A stretch of DNA of 64,000 nt from Pseudomonas sp. GM78 (GTDB taxonomy: Bacteria; Pseudomonadota; Gammaproteobacteria; Pseudomonadales; Pseudomonadaceae), in contig NZ_AKJF01000198.1 of the NCBI RefSeq assembly GCF_000282475.1, positions 1-64,000 on the forward strand, given 5' to 3'. Shown in pieces: positions 1-8,549 of the stretch. The position numbers and the translations under genes were made by a program. Each line of letters opens with the position of its first letter. The stretch's first letter is position 1. Under the pieces are notes generated by a model. It worked only from the letters and a program-made list of their open reading frames with translations, was not told the origin of the DNA and did not search any database.

Positions 1-2
1 CC

Positions 3-851
3 GCACCGGCTGCCGCCGCCGCACCTGCCCAGGCCGACCACGCCGCTCCAGCAGTGACACCGGTTGCGACCGATCCTGCCCAGGCAGTGCCGGCAGACAC
101 TAACGGTGAAAACGCTCCCGAAGTCCTGGAGGCCGACAACACCCTGGGCATGGCCCATGACCTGTCGCCATGGGGCATGTACCAGAACGCCGACATCATC
201 GTGAAAATTGTGATGATCGGCCTGGCCATCGCCTCGATCATCACCTGGACCATCTGGATCGCCAAGGGTCTTGAGTTGATGGGCGCCAAGCGTCGTCTGC
301 GCGGTGAAATCGCCCAACTGAAAAAATCCGCCTCCCTCAAGGAAGCCAGCGCCACTGCGGCAAAGGAAGGCACCCTGGCCAACCTGCTGGTCCATGACGC
401 CCTCGAAGAGATGCGCCTGTCGGTCAACAGCCGTGAGAAAGAAGGCATCAAGGAACGCGTCAGCTTCCGCCTTGAGCGCCTGGTAGCGGCTTGCGGTCGC
501 AACATGAGCAGCGGCACCGGCGTGCTCGCCACCATCGGTTCCACCGCGCCGTTCGTCGGTCTGTTCGGTACCGTGTGGGGCATCATGAACAGCTTCATCG
601 GCATCGCCAAGACCCAGACCACCAACCTCGCCGTCGTGGCTCCAGGCATCGCCGAAGCCCTGCTGGCGACCGCTCTGGGCCTGGTGGCAGCGATTCCTGC
701 GGTAGTGATCTACAACGTCTTCGCCCGCTCCATCGCCGGTTACAAGGCCCAGGTGTCCGACGCGTCGGCACAGGTCCTGCTGCTGGTCAGCCGCGACCTC
801 GACCACCAGCCTGAGCGCAGCTCGCAACCGCACATGGTGAAAGTGGGGTAA
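3..851 (+). CDS. exbB: ExbB, TonB-system proton channel subunit (5' partial)
   Basis: MotA/TolQ/ExbB family inner-membrane protein that, with ExbD, uses the proton gradient to energise TonB. The reading frame is open to the left edge, so the true start lies outside the window; the first internal start is a GTG at 54. The visible N-terminus is Ala/Pro-rich, as in the long periplasmic extension of pseudomonad ExbB. A first membrane segment follows (about residues 48-70 counted from the GTG), then a cytoplasmic loop, then two C-terminal hydrophobic segments including the conserved stretch GTGVLATIGSTAPFVGLFGTVWG (split by the channel-forming helix). It is followed 6 bases later by exbD, so the three genes form one operon. 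Family assignment is secure. Confidence 0.93.
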   Translation, partial: APAAAAAPAQADHAAPAVTPVATDPAQAVPADTNGENAPEVLEADNTLGMAHDLSPWGMYQNADIIVKIVMIGLAIASIITWTIWIAKGLELMGAKRRLRGEIAQLKKSASLKEASATAAKEGTLANLLVHDALEEMRLSVNSREKEGIKERVSFRLERLVAACGRNMSSGTGVLATIGSTAPFVGLFGTVWGIMNSFIGIAKTQTTNLAVVAPGIAEALLATALGLVAAIPAVVIYNVFARSIAGYKAQVSDASAQVLLLVSRDLDHQPERSSQPHMVKVG

Positions 852-857
852 TCGGCC

Positions 858-1286
858 ATGGGCCTGCATTTGAAAGAAGGGGCAGACGACGATCTGTCCG
901 AAAACCACGAAATCAACGTCACGCCGTTCATCGACGTGATGCTGGTGCTGCTGATCATCTTCATGGTGGCAGCCCCCCTGGCTACCGTGGACATCAAGGT
1001 CGACCTGCCTGCGTCCACCGCCAAGCCGGCGCCACGGCCGGAAAAACCGGTGTTCCTCAGCGTGAAGGCTGACCAGCGCCTGTTCCTCGGCGAAGACGAA
1101 GTGAAGGCCGAAGCACTGGGTGCCACGCTCGACGCCAGGACCCAGGGCAAGAAAGACACGACGATCTTCTTCCAGGCCGATAAAGGTGTGGATTACGGCG
1201 ACCTTATGAGCGTGATGGACAATCTGCGTGCCGCCGGTTACCTGAAGGTCGGCCTGGTCGGACTCGAGACGGCAGCCAAGAAATGA
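858..1286 (+). CDS. exbD: ExbD, TonB-system energy transducer subunit
   Basis: 142-residue ExbD/TolR protein: a short cytoplasmic N-terminus, one membrane segment (about residues 20-42) and a periplasmic domain. The membrane segment contains the PFIDVMLVLLIIFM pattern, whose aspartate is the proton-carrying residue known from the family. It lies between exbB and tonB; its stop overlaps the tonB start by 4 bases (ATGA), which suggests translational coupling. Length is normal for ExbD. Confidence 0.95.
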   Translation: MGLHLKEGADDDLSENHEINVTPFIDVMLVLLIIFMVAAPLATVDIKVDLPASTAKPAPRPEKPVFLSVKADQRLFLGEDEVKAEALGATLDARTQGKKDTTIFFQADKGVDYGDLMSVMDNLRAAGYLKVGLVGLETAAKK

Positions 1287-2032
1287 TCACTACGCGCCAT
1301 AAGCTGACGCGTTACAGCGGTAGCCTGGCCATCGTGCTGGGCGTTCACGCGCTGGCCATCGCGCTGGCCGTCAACTGGACGGCCCACCCGCCCATCGAAT
1401 TGCCACCCCAGGCAATGATGGTCGAGTTGGCGCCGGTTCCCGCCCCGCCACCGCCTGCACCGCCAAAGGTCGTCACACCACCGCAGCCGCCCGCTCCGGT
1501 CGAAGAACTGCCGATACCCAAGCTTGCCGAAGCGCCAAAGGCCGAGATTGCCGTGCCCAAGCCGGTAAAACCCAAGCCGAAGCCTCAGCCGCCCAAACCG
1601 GTAGAGAAGAAGCCCGAGCCGCCGAAGGAAAAACCGTCGGAAGCCAAACCGAGCGAGGCGCAACCGACCCCGGCCCCGTCGGAGAAATCCGCCCAGCCTG
1701 CACCTGGCCCTTCCGCCGCTCAAGTCGCGGCCAAGGCCAGTTGGCAAGGCGCATTGCTGGCGCACCTGCAAAAGTACAAGAAGTACCCGGCCAGCGCACA
1801 GGCACGGGGCAAGGAAGGCATGAACCGCCTGCGTTTCGTGGTGGATGCCGAAGGCAACGTCCTGTCCTTCGAACTGGTCGGCGCCTCGGGTACGGCCGAT
1901 CTGGACCGGGCGACCCTGGACATGATCCGTCGTGCCCAGCCGCTGCCCAAGCCACCGGCCGACATGTTGACCAACGGCTCCATCGAAATCGTTGCACCCT
2001 TTGTTTACTCGATCGACAAACGCCGGCGCTAA
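1283..2032 (+). CDS. tonB: TonB, energy transducer to outer-membrane receptors
   Basis: 249-residue TonB. An N-terminal signal-anchor (about residues 10-32) is followed by a long Pro/Lys/Glu-rich periplasm-spanning region (about 45-150, many KP and EP repeats) and a C-terminal TonB domain (about 160-245) with the YPASAQARGKEG and FVVDAEGNV patterns. Such proteins carry ExbB/ExbD energy to siderophore and vitamin B12 receptors. The start overlaps exbD by 4 bases. A strong terminator sits 30 bases after the stop, so the operon ends here. Substrate receptors cannot be inferred from the window. Confidence 0.94.
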   Translation: MITTRHKLTRYSGSLAIVLGVHALAIALAVNWTAHPPIELPPQAMMVELAPVPAPPPPAPPKVVTPPQPPAPVEELPIPKLAEAPKAEIAVPKPVKPKPKPQPPKPVEKKPEPPKEKPSEAKPSEAQPTPAPSEKSAQPAPGPSAAQVAAKASWQGALLAHLQKYKKYPASAQARGKEGMNRLRFVVDAEGNVLSFELVGASGTADLDRATLDMIRRAQPLPKPPADMLTNGSIEIVAPFVYSIDKRRR

Positions 2033-2061
2033 TCACACCGGCAACCCAGGTAACTGGAACT

Positions 2062-2089
2062 GCAAAAGGCACCGAAAGGTGCCTTTTGC
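2062..2089 (+). terminator. Rho-independent terminator after tonB
   Basis: A perfect 12-bp stem (2062-2073 with 2078-2089) closes on a GAAA tetraloop; the 3' arm itself ends in TTTT. It lies 30 bases after the tonB stop and ends the exbBD-tonB transcript. Confidence 0.85.
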
Positions 2090-2205
2090 ATATCTGGAAA
2101 CGCCAAACCGATATTGCCCCGTGTCACACGCCACATGCCTTCTGATAACGTGCGTCTATCGATTGCAAGCGGTATGCTTGGCCCGCAACTTCATGGACGC
2201 TTGCT

Positions 2206-3135
2206 ATGACCCTCACAGAATTACGCTACATCGTCACCCTCGCCCAAGAACAACACTTCGGCCATGCCGCCGAGCGTTGTCACGTCAGCCAACCAACCCT
2301 GTCGGTGGGCGTGAAAAAGCTTGAAGACGAACTCGGTGTGCTGATTTTTGAGCGCAGCAAAAGCGCCGTGCGCTTGACCCCGGTCGGCGAAGGCATCGTC
2401 GCCCAGGCGCAAAAAGTGCTCGAGCAGGCCCAAGGCATCCGCGAACTGGCCCAGGCCGGCAAGAACCAGCTGACCGCGCCGCTCAAGGTCGGCGCGATCT
2501 ATACCGTCGGCCCGTACCTGTTCCCGCACCTGATTCCACAACTGCACCGGGTTGCCCCGCAGATGCCGTTGTACATCGAGGAAAACTTCACCCACGTGCT
2601 GCGCGACAAACTGCGCAACGGCGAACTCGACGCGATCATCATCGCCCTGCCGTTCAACGAAGCCGACGTGCTGACCTTGCAGCTCTATGACGAGCCGTTC
2701 TATGTCCTGATGCCGGCGCAGCACCCATGGACGCAGAAAGAATCCATCGACGCCAACCTGCTCAACGACAAGAGCCTGCTGTTGCTCGGCGAAGGCCATT
2801 GCTTCCGCGACCAGGTACTCGAAGCCTGCCCGACCCTGGCCAAGGGCAACGACGGCGCCAAGCACACCACGGTGGAGTCCAGTTCGCTGGAAACCATCCG
2901 CCACATGGTGGCTTCCGGTCTAGGCATTTCGATCCTGCCGCTGTCGGCGGTCGACAGCCATCACTACGCCCCCGGCGTGATCGAGGTTCGTCCGCTGTCG
3001 GCGCCGGTGCCATTTCGCACCGTAGCCATCGCCTGGCGTGCGAGCTTCCCGCGGCCGAAGGCTATTGAGATCCTCGCTGACTCCATTCGCCTGTGCTCGG
3101 TGGCTAAACCCGCCGCACCGGTAACGGCCGGTTAA
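2206..3135 (+). CDS. oxyR: OxyR, hydrogen-peroxide-sensing LysR regulator
   Basis: 309-residue LysR-type activator of peroxide defence genes. The N-terminal winged helix-turn-helix (about residues 1-60, with HFGHAAERCHVSQPTLS) binds DNA; the rest is the sensor domain. Two cysteines fall at residues 199 and 208 in the GHCFRDQ...EAC context, the numbering of the redox pair that forms the regulatory disulfide in E. coli OxyR. It is followed 8 bases later by recG, probably co-transcribed, an arrangement known in pseudomonads. Confidence 0.96.
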   Translation: MTLTELRYIVTLAQEQHFGHAAERCHVSQPTLSVGVKKLEDELGVLIFERSKSAVRLTPVGEGIVAQAQKVLEQAQGIRELAQAGKNQLTAPLKVGAIYTVGPYLFPHLIPQLHRVAPQMPLYIEENFTHVLRDKLRNGELDAIIIALPFNEADVLTLQLYDEPFYVLMPAQHPWTQKESIDANLLNDKSLLLLGEGHCFRDQVLEACPTLAKGNDGAKHTTVESSSLETIRHMVASGLGISILPLSAVDSHHYAPGVIEVRPLSAPVPFRTVAIAWRASFPRPKAIEILADSIRLCSVAKPAAPVTAG

Positions 3136-3143
3136 GCGACGCC

Positions 3144-5219
3144 ATGACCGAGTTGTCGCAAGTGTCGGTGACGGCCCTCAAGGGTGTCGGCGAAGCCATG
3201 GCCGAGAAACTGGCCAAGGTCGGCCTGGAAAACCTCCAGGACGTTCTGTTTCATCTGCCGCTGCGCTATCAGGATCGCACTCGCGTCGTGCCGATCGGCG
3301 CGCTGCGCCCAGGGCAAGATGCCGTGATCGAAGGCACCGTCAGCGGTGCCGATGTGGTCATGGGCCGACGCCGCAGTCTGGTGGTGCGCCTGCAGGACGG
3401 TACCGGCGGGCTCAGCCTGCGCTTCTATCACTTCAGTAATGCACAGAAAGAAGGCCTCAAGCGCGGCACGCGGATTCGCTGCTACGGCGAAGCGCGGCCC
3501 GGCGCATCGGGGCTCGAAATCTACCACCCGGAGTATCGCGCCCTCACCGGCGACGAGCCGCCGCCCGTGGATGAAACCCTGACCCCGGTGTACCCGCTCA
3601 CCGAGGGCCTGACCCAACAGCGCCTGCGACAGCTGTGCCTGCAAACCCTGACGCTGCTCGGCCCCACCAGCCTGCCCGACTGGCTGCCAACGGAACTGGC
3701 CCGCGATTACCAATTGGCGCCGCTGGCCGATGCGATCCGCTACCTGCATAACCCGCCTGCCGATGCCGATGTCGACGAACTCGCCCTGGGTCATCACTGG
3801 GCCCAGCACCGCCTGGCCTTCGAAGAACTGCTGACCCATCAGCTGTCGCAGCAACGCTTGCGCGAGAGCATGCGTGCCCTGCGCGCGCCAGCGATGCCGA
3901 AAGCCACGAAGCTGCCCTCCCAATATCTGGCCAACCTGGGCTTCACCCCGACCGGCGCACAGCAGCGGGTCGGCAACGAAATCGCCTACGACCTCAGTCA
4001 GCACGAACCCATGTTGCGACTGATCCAAGGCGACGTCGGTGCGGGCAAAACCGTGGTCTCCGCGTTGGCTGCACTACAGGCACTGGAAGCCGGTTATCAA
4101 GTCGCCCTGATGGCGCCCACCGAAATCCTCGCCGAGCAGCACTTCATCACGTTCAAGCGCTGGCTCGAACCGCTGGGTATAGAAGTCGCGTGGCTGGCCG
4201 GCAAGCTCAAGGGCAAGAACCGTGTCGCCGCGCTTGAGCAGATTGCGGGCGGCGCACCCATGGTGGTCGGCACCCACGCGCTGTTCCAGGACGAAGTGCA
4301 GTTCAAGAATCTCGCGCTGGCGATCATCGACGAACAGCACCGCTTTGGCGTACAGCAGCGCCTGGCGCTGCGGCAGAAAGGCGTCGGCGGGCGGATGTGT
4401 CCGCATCAGCTGATCATGACCGCCACGCCGATCCCCCGGACCTTGGCCATGAGCGCCTACGCCGACCTCGACACCTCGATCCTCGACGAACTGCCCCCGG
4501 GCCGTACCCCGGTGAACACGGTGCTGGTCACCGACACCCGGCGTGTCGAAGTGATCGAACGGGTGCGCGGTGCTTGTGCCGAAGGGCGTCAGGCCTATTG
4601 GGTGTGCACGCTGATCGAAGAATCGGAAGAGCTGACCTGTCAGGCCGCCGAAACTACGCACGAAGACCTCACCGCCGCCCTCGGCGAATTGAAAGTCGGC
4701 TTGATCCATGGACGCATGAAGCCCGCCGAAAAAGCGGCGGTGATGGCCGAGTTCAAGGCTGGCAACCTGCAGCTGCTGGTCGCCACCACCGTGATCGAAG
4801 TCGGCGTGGACGTGCCCAACGCCAGCTTGATGATCATCGAAAACCCCGAACGCCTGGGCCTGGCGCAACTGCACCAGCTGCGCGGCCGCGTCGGGCGGGG
4901 CAGCGCGGTTAGCCACTGCGTGCTGCTTTATCATCCGCCGTTGTCACAGATCGGACGTCAGCGACTGGGCATCATGCGCGAAACCAACGACGGCTTTGTG
5001 ATCGCCGAAAAAGACCTCGAACTGCGCGGCCCTGGCGAAATGCTCGGCACACGGCAAACCGGCCTGCTGCAATTCAAGGTCGCCGACCTGATGCGCGACG
5101 CCGACCTGCTGCCTGCCGTACGCGACGCCGCCCAAGCCCTGCTGGAACGCTGGCCTGACCATGTCAGCCCGTTACTTGACCGCTGGCTACGCCATGGGCA
5201 GCAATACGGCCAAGTGTGA
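3144..5219 (+). CDS. recG: RecG, ATP-dependent branch-migration DNA helicase
   Basis: 691-residue superfamily 2 helicase that remodels stalled forks and Holliday junctions. An N-terminal wedge/OB domain (about 1-200) precedes the helicase core, with Walker A GDVGAGKT at residue 296 and the DEQHRFG box at residue 396. TATPIPRTLAM and the QLHQLRGRVGRG motif VI are intact, and the C-terminal TRG-type helical hairpin is present (LRGPGEMLGTRQTG). Length matches the family. It starts 8 bases after oxyR, so the two are likely one transcript. Confidence 0.97.
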   Translation: MTELSQVSVTALKGVGEAMAEKLAKVGLENLQDVLFHLPLRYQDRTRVVPIGALRPGQDAVIEGTVSGADVVMGRRRSLVVRLQDGTGGLSLRFYHFSNAQKEGLKRGTRIRCYGEARPGASGLEIYHPEYRALTGDEPPPVDETLTPVYPLTEGLTQQRLRQLCLQTLTLLGPTSLPDWLPTELARDYQLAPLADAIRYLHNPPADADVDELALGHHWAQHRLAFEELLTHQLSQQRLRESMRALRAPAMPKATKLPSQYLANLGFTPTGAQQRVGNEIAYDLSQHEPMLRLIQGDVGAGKTVVSALAALQALEAGYQVALMAPTEILAEQHFITFKRWLEPLGIEVAWLAGKLKGKNRVAALEQIAGGAPMVVGTHALFQDEVQFKNLALAIIDEQHRFGVQQRLALRQKGVGGRMCPHQLIMTATPIPRTLAMSAYADLDTSILDELPPGRTPVNTVLVTDTRRVEVIERVRGACAEGRQAYWVCTLIEESEELTCQAAETTHEDLTAALGELKVGLIHGRMKPAEKAAVMAEFKAGNLQLLVATTVIEVGVDVPNASLMIIENPERLGLAQLHQLRGRVGRGSAVSHCVLLYHPPLSQIGRQRLGIMRETNDGFVIAEKDLELRGPGEMLGTRQTGLLQFKVADLMRDADLLPAVRDAAQALLERWPDHVSPLLDRWLRHGQQYGQV

Positions 5220-5297
5220 GCAGCGTCTCAGTTTCCAGACCATGGTTTTGAGCAAGCTGGTTATACTCCTGAAATTGTTTTGGAACGGATACAGACC

Positions 5298-6698
5298 ATG
5301 ACCGAAGTTGCCCTCGCACCCGCTGCCCCGCACGCTCCGTCGGTCATTCGGCTACTGCTGGACAAAATGGGCATTGCCTTCGAAGAAGTGCTCGACCATC
5401 ACGGCCTGAACGCCGCGCGCAAAGTCCAGGCCGTGCTGCTCGATGACAGTGTCGGTGCGCTGATGGTGCTGTATCCGCAGAGCCAATTGCTGGACCTCAA
5501 TCGCCTGACCGAACTCACAGGCCGCCGCCTCACCGCCGTGTCGACCGAGCGCCTGCAGAAAATGCTCGGCAAACACAGCCTGAGCCTGCTGCCGGGCCTG
5601 CCATCGCTGACCAGCTCGCCCTGCCTGTATGAAGAAAGCCTGCTGCGCGAGCCCGTGGTGCTGGTCAATTCGGGTGAGCCAGGCGTGCTGCTGGAGATCA
5701 GCAGTGAAGCCTTCAGGTCCATGCTGACCAAGGCCAGCGCCGCCAACTTCGGCGAGAACCTGAGCAGCATCCGCCCCAACCTCGATCGCCCTGACGATGA
5801 CCGCGAGGAAATCTCCCAGGCCGTCCAGGCGTTCACCGCCCGACGTATCCAGCAACGACTGGAAGCGACCATCGAGATTCCACCGCTGGCCGAAACGGCA
5901 CAGAAGATCATCAAACTGCGCGTCGACCCCAACGCCACCATCGACGACATTACCGGCGTGGTCGAAACCGACCCGGCGCTGGCTGCACAGGTGGTGAGTT
6001 GGGCCGCATCGCCCTACTACGCCTCACCCGGCAAGATTCGTTCGGTAGAAGATGCGATCGTCCGGGTACTGGGTTTCGACCTGGTGATCAACCTGGCGCT
6101 GGGCCTGGCCTTGGGCAAAACCCTGAGCCTGCCCAAGGATCACCCGCAACACAGCACTCCGTACTGGCAGCAATCGATCTACACGGCCGCGGTCATCGAA
6201 GGCCTGACCCGTGCCATGCCCCGCACCCAGCGCCCGGAAGCGGGCCTGACCTACCTGGCAGGCCTGCTGCACAACTTCGGCTACCTGCTGCTGGCCCACG
6301 TATTCCCGCCGCACTTCTCGCTTATCTGCCGGCACATGGAGGTCAACCCGCACCTGTGCCACAGCTACATCGAGCAACACCTGCTGGGCATCAGCCGTGA
6401 ACAGATCGGCTCATGGCTGATGCGCTACTGGGACATGCCGGAAGAACTCACCACCGCGCTACGCTTCCAGCACGACCCGGGCTACGACGGCACCTTTGCC
6501 GAATACCCGAACCTGGTTTGCCTGGCTGTGCGCCTGCTGCGCAGCCGAGGAATTGGCTCCGGACCGGATGAGGACATTCCGGATGCCCTGCTGGAGCGAC
6601 TCGGCCTGAGCCGTGACAAGGCCGAAGACGTCGTCAGCAAAGTGCTTGAGGCTGAAGTGTTGCTGCGTGAACTGGCTTCGCAGTTCAGCCAGCCCTGA
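5298..6698 (+). CDS. YbaK/HDOD-domain protein
   Basis: About 466 residues. The N-terminal part (roughly residues 10-150) resembles the YbaK/ProX aminoacyl-tRNA deacylase fold, and the C-terminal part (about 190-400) is an HDOD domain, a catalytically reduced HD-type domain found in signalling proteins (LAETAQKIIKLRVDPNA; AGLLHNFGYLLLAHVFP). Function in pseudomonads is not established; a regulatory role is inferred. A TTG 18 bases upstream is in frame, but the ATG at 5298 matches the expected N-terminus better; both have weak ribosome-binding sites. It is transcribed alone, convergent with the next genes. Confidence 0.8.
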   Translation: MTEVALAPAAPHAPSVIRLLLDKMGIAFEEVLDHHGLNAARKVQAVLLDDSVGALMVLYPQSQLLDLNRLTELTGRRLTAVSTERLQKMLGKHSLSLLPGLPSLTSSPCLYEESLLREPVVLVNSGEPGVLLEISSEAFRSMLTKASAANFGENLSSIRPNLDRPDDDREEISQAVQAFTARRIQQRLEATIEIPPLAETAQKIIKLRVDPNATIDDITGVVETDPALAAQVVSWAASPYYASPGKIRSVEDAIVRVLGFDLVINLALGLALGKTLSLPKDHPQHSTPYWQQSIYTAAVIEGLTRAMPRTQRPEAGLTYLAGLLHNFGYLLLAHVFPPHFSLICRHMEVNPHLCHSYIEQHLLGISREQIGSWLMRYWDMPEELTTALRFQHDPGYDGTFAEYPNLVCLAVRLLRSRGIGSGPDEDIPDALLERLGLSRDKAEDVVSKVLEAEVLLRELASQFSQP

Positions 6699-6759
6699 CA
6701 GCATCACCTGTAAGCCCACGGGCCAGACGCCGCGGTGTATCTGTCACGCCGCGTCATCG

Positions 6760-6796
6760 TTCTTCGCCGGCAAGCCTGGCTCCTACGGGCGAAGAA
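6760..6796. repeat. REP-like palindrome
   Basis: Nine-base arms TTCTTCGCC and GGCGAAGAA flank a GGCAAGCCTGGCTCCTAC core, related to the GCAAGCCTCGCTCCTAC class of pseudomonad REPs seen elsewhere in the window. It sits between convergent genes, where REPs typically lie and may help termination. Confidence 0.6.
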
Positions 6797-6821
6797 CCCG
6801 ACGCGGTCCAACTGAAAAAAC

Positions 6822-7211
6822 TCAAGCCTTAGGCTTCGCCTTCTTCGGCTTCAAATACTTGGTCAGCCCCTGAAACCAGATCACCAGCGCCGGATTGCCC
6901 TTGATCTGGATCGACTTGTCCTGAATCCCCGTCATGAACGCCAACTGCTTGTTCTTCGCCTGCATCGTGGCAAAACCAAAGGCGGCATCCTTGAAGGCAA
7001 TCGCAAACGCCGGCTCGGCGTATACGCCAGCCTTGCTGGTAATGCGCTGATCCTTCACCCGGAAGTGCCGCGCGACTTTCCCGTCCAGAGTCTGCAGCTG
7101 AAACACCAACTCCTTGTCACCCAGCTGCTGCTGAAACGCCGGATTGGTCCGACTGGCCTTACCCATCAACAAACCCAGCATCCACAGCAGAAAACGAAAT
7201 TTCATGCGCAA
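6822..7211 (-). CDS. SCP2-like lipid-binding domain protein (putative)
   Basis: 129 residues. An N-terminal hydrophobic helix (about 1-17) is followed by a domain with the shape of SCP2/ubiquinone-biosynthesis accessory proteins: FQLQTLDGKVARHFRVKDQR, then a segment ending SIQIKGNPALVIWFQGL. The C-terminus is Lys-rich. By family analogy it may bind a hydrophobic ligand near the membrane, but no substrate is known. It stands alone, convergent with the HDOD gene. The ATG at 7211 is the only good start; the domain call is by eye. Confidence 0.55.
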   Translation of the reverse strand: MRMKFRFLLWMLGLLMGKASRTNPAFQQQLGDKELVFQLQTLDGKVARHFRVKDQRITSKAGVYAEPAFAIAFKDAAFGFATMQAKNKQLAFMTGIQDKSIQIKGNPALVIWFQGLTKYLKPKKAKPKA

Positions 7212-7353
7212 GCCTCAAAAGAAAAATGAACGGCCGGCGCAGTGTATCGATTAAATGCCAGAACGCCACCTTCGAGTTACGTTAGGAGGAGATGCCATGT
7301 TTTTTGACGCCGATGACTACCAAGTCACTGGCGTAAGACCTCCTCTTCCCGAC

Positions 7354-7728
7354 TCAGACAGGGTGTGTCGGGGCGACGTTATCCAGCACTCGATTCACCG
7401 CCAGCTCACCGAGCATGATCACCTGCTGAAGCGCCAGCATCGTACTGCGGTGCGCCCCTTCCAGCATCGCGGCGATTTCACTCGCCATCACATTGGCGGT
7501 CGCCAACGACTCACAGGCATGCGCCAATAGCGTCTCGTTGTCGATGTCAGGCGCCACGACGAAGATCGTGCCGGGCGGATGAGCACCGCTCATGACCAAG
7601 GCATTGGGTTTCAAATAATGGTCCAGGGCACGAGTGGCAGCATGGTGCAACTTTCTTGAAGTCGCGGACATGTACGGGGTAGTGCTTTCGGCCGCTGATC
7701 CGGCGGGTAATTCGTTGACCTTGGGCAT
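7354..7728 (-). CDS. DUF6124 family protein (formerly DUF3077)
   Basis: 124 residues from the ATG at 7728, chosen over a longer frame starting at 7788 because GGAG lies a few bases upstream and the protein then begins MPKVNELP. The mostly helical sequence carries a conserved central ATRALDHYLKP...FVVAPDIDNETLLAHACESLA pattern known from many small pseudomonad paralogues. Function is unknown. No operon partner is seen; about 350 bases upstream are free of genes. Confidence 0.75.
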   Translation of the reverse strand: MPKVNELPAGSAAESTTPYMSATSRKLHHAATRALDHYLKPNALVMSGAHPPGTIFVVAPDIDNETLLAHACESLATANVMASEIAAMLEGAHRSTMLALQQVIMLGELAVNRVLDNVAPTHPV

Positions 7729-8014
7729 GGTGCATCTCCGAGGAATATGGGGAGTGACCACGCTAACCGTCGCGCTTCCGAAGGCCAACCTTAAAAAAGC
7801 GTCGGATGCTTCCGCGATTTTGTAAGGGATTTCATCATTTTCGAATTGTGTTTAATGATTCAAAACTTGCCGTTTGGAGACATTGGAGCTTTCGAAGGTT
7901 CGAATCGCGTTCGGACGATCTTTCACTCCTTCATCTCACAACACTATCGGACATTTCCCTCAAAGACGCCGGGTTATGGGTGAACCCCACGGCGTTAAAG
8001 TCGATGCCAAAAAA
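7729..8014. other. Intergenic stretch upstream of the DUF6124 gene
   Basis: Apart from the terminator at its right edge, I see nothing in these bases beyond a moderately AT-rich presumptive promoter region for the leftward DUF6124 gene. Open frames here (for example 7806-8090 on the plus strand) have no credible start site or protein character. Confidence 0.4.
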
Positions 8015-8044
8015 ATGGGCACCCAACCCGGTTGGCGTGCCCAT
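8015..8044. terminator. Bidirectional terminator after the HU gene
   Basis: A stem of 8 bp (8015-8022 with 8037-8044) continues, after a single bulged base, into 5 bp (8023-8027 with 8031-8035). It is flanked by a run of seven A on the left and six T on the right, so it can stop transcription in both directions. It lies 36 bases after the HU stop on the minus strand. Confidence 0.85.
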
Positions 8045-8079
8045 TTTTTATTGCGCAACCCCGCAAAGGGGGATGCGAA

Positions 8080-8355
8080 TTACGGATTAACACTATCCTT
8101 CAACGACTTACCCGGCTTGAACGCAACAGTGTTGCTGGCCTTGATTTTAACCGGCTCACCGGTTTGCGGGTTTTTGCCGGTGCGGGCACCGCGGTGGCGT
8201 TGCAGGAAGGTACCGAAACCTACCAGCGTCACGCTGTCTTTGCGGTGCAGGGCGCCGGTGATTTCTTCGAGAACGGCGTTGAGGACGCGGTTGGCCTGCT
8301 CTTTGGTGAGATCTGCTTTTTCAGCAATGGCTGCGGCGAGTTCTGGTTTGCGCAT
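8080..8355 (-). CDS. hupA: HU-family nucleoid DNA-binding protein
   Basis: 91-residue histone-like HU protein that bends and compacts DNA as a dimer. MRKPELAAAI...DLTKEQANRVLNAVLEEI forms the helical base; VTLVGFGTF and the arm GKNPQTGEPVKI follow, with the conserved proline. Upstream in-frame starts give a non-homologous extension and were rejected. Position between recG and the rubredoxin genes matches PAO1 PA5348 and P. putida hupP, so the paralogue name varies. It has its own terminator. Confidence 0.92.
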   Translation of the reverse strand: MRKPELAAAIAEKADLTKEQANRVLNAVLEEITGALHRKDSVTLVGFGTFLQRHRGARTGKNPQTGEPVKIKASNTVAFKPGKSLKDSVNP

Positions 8356-8549
8356 ATTAGTGAAGCCCCTTTGACGGTTTTTTGTTGTTATGTCCGTGCC
8401 GCTCTCTGTGGAGCAGCGCCCAAAGCGCCGCAGGTGCTCTACTCTGCGGCCGACGGGAGTGAGGATGGCACGCAGTGAGGAGCCGCGCCAGTGTCGGCGC
8501 GGCCAATGTTTGGGCAAAAGGGGGGTGATTCCGACAGAACGACCGGTAT

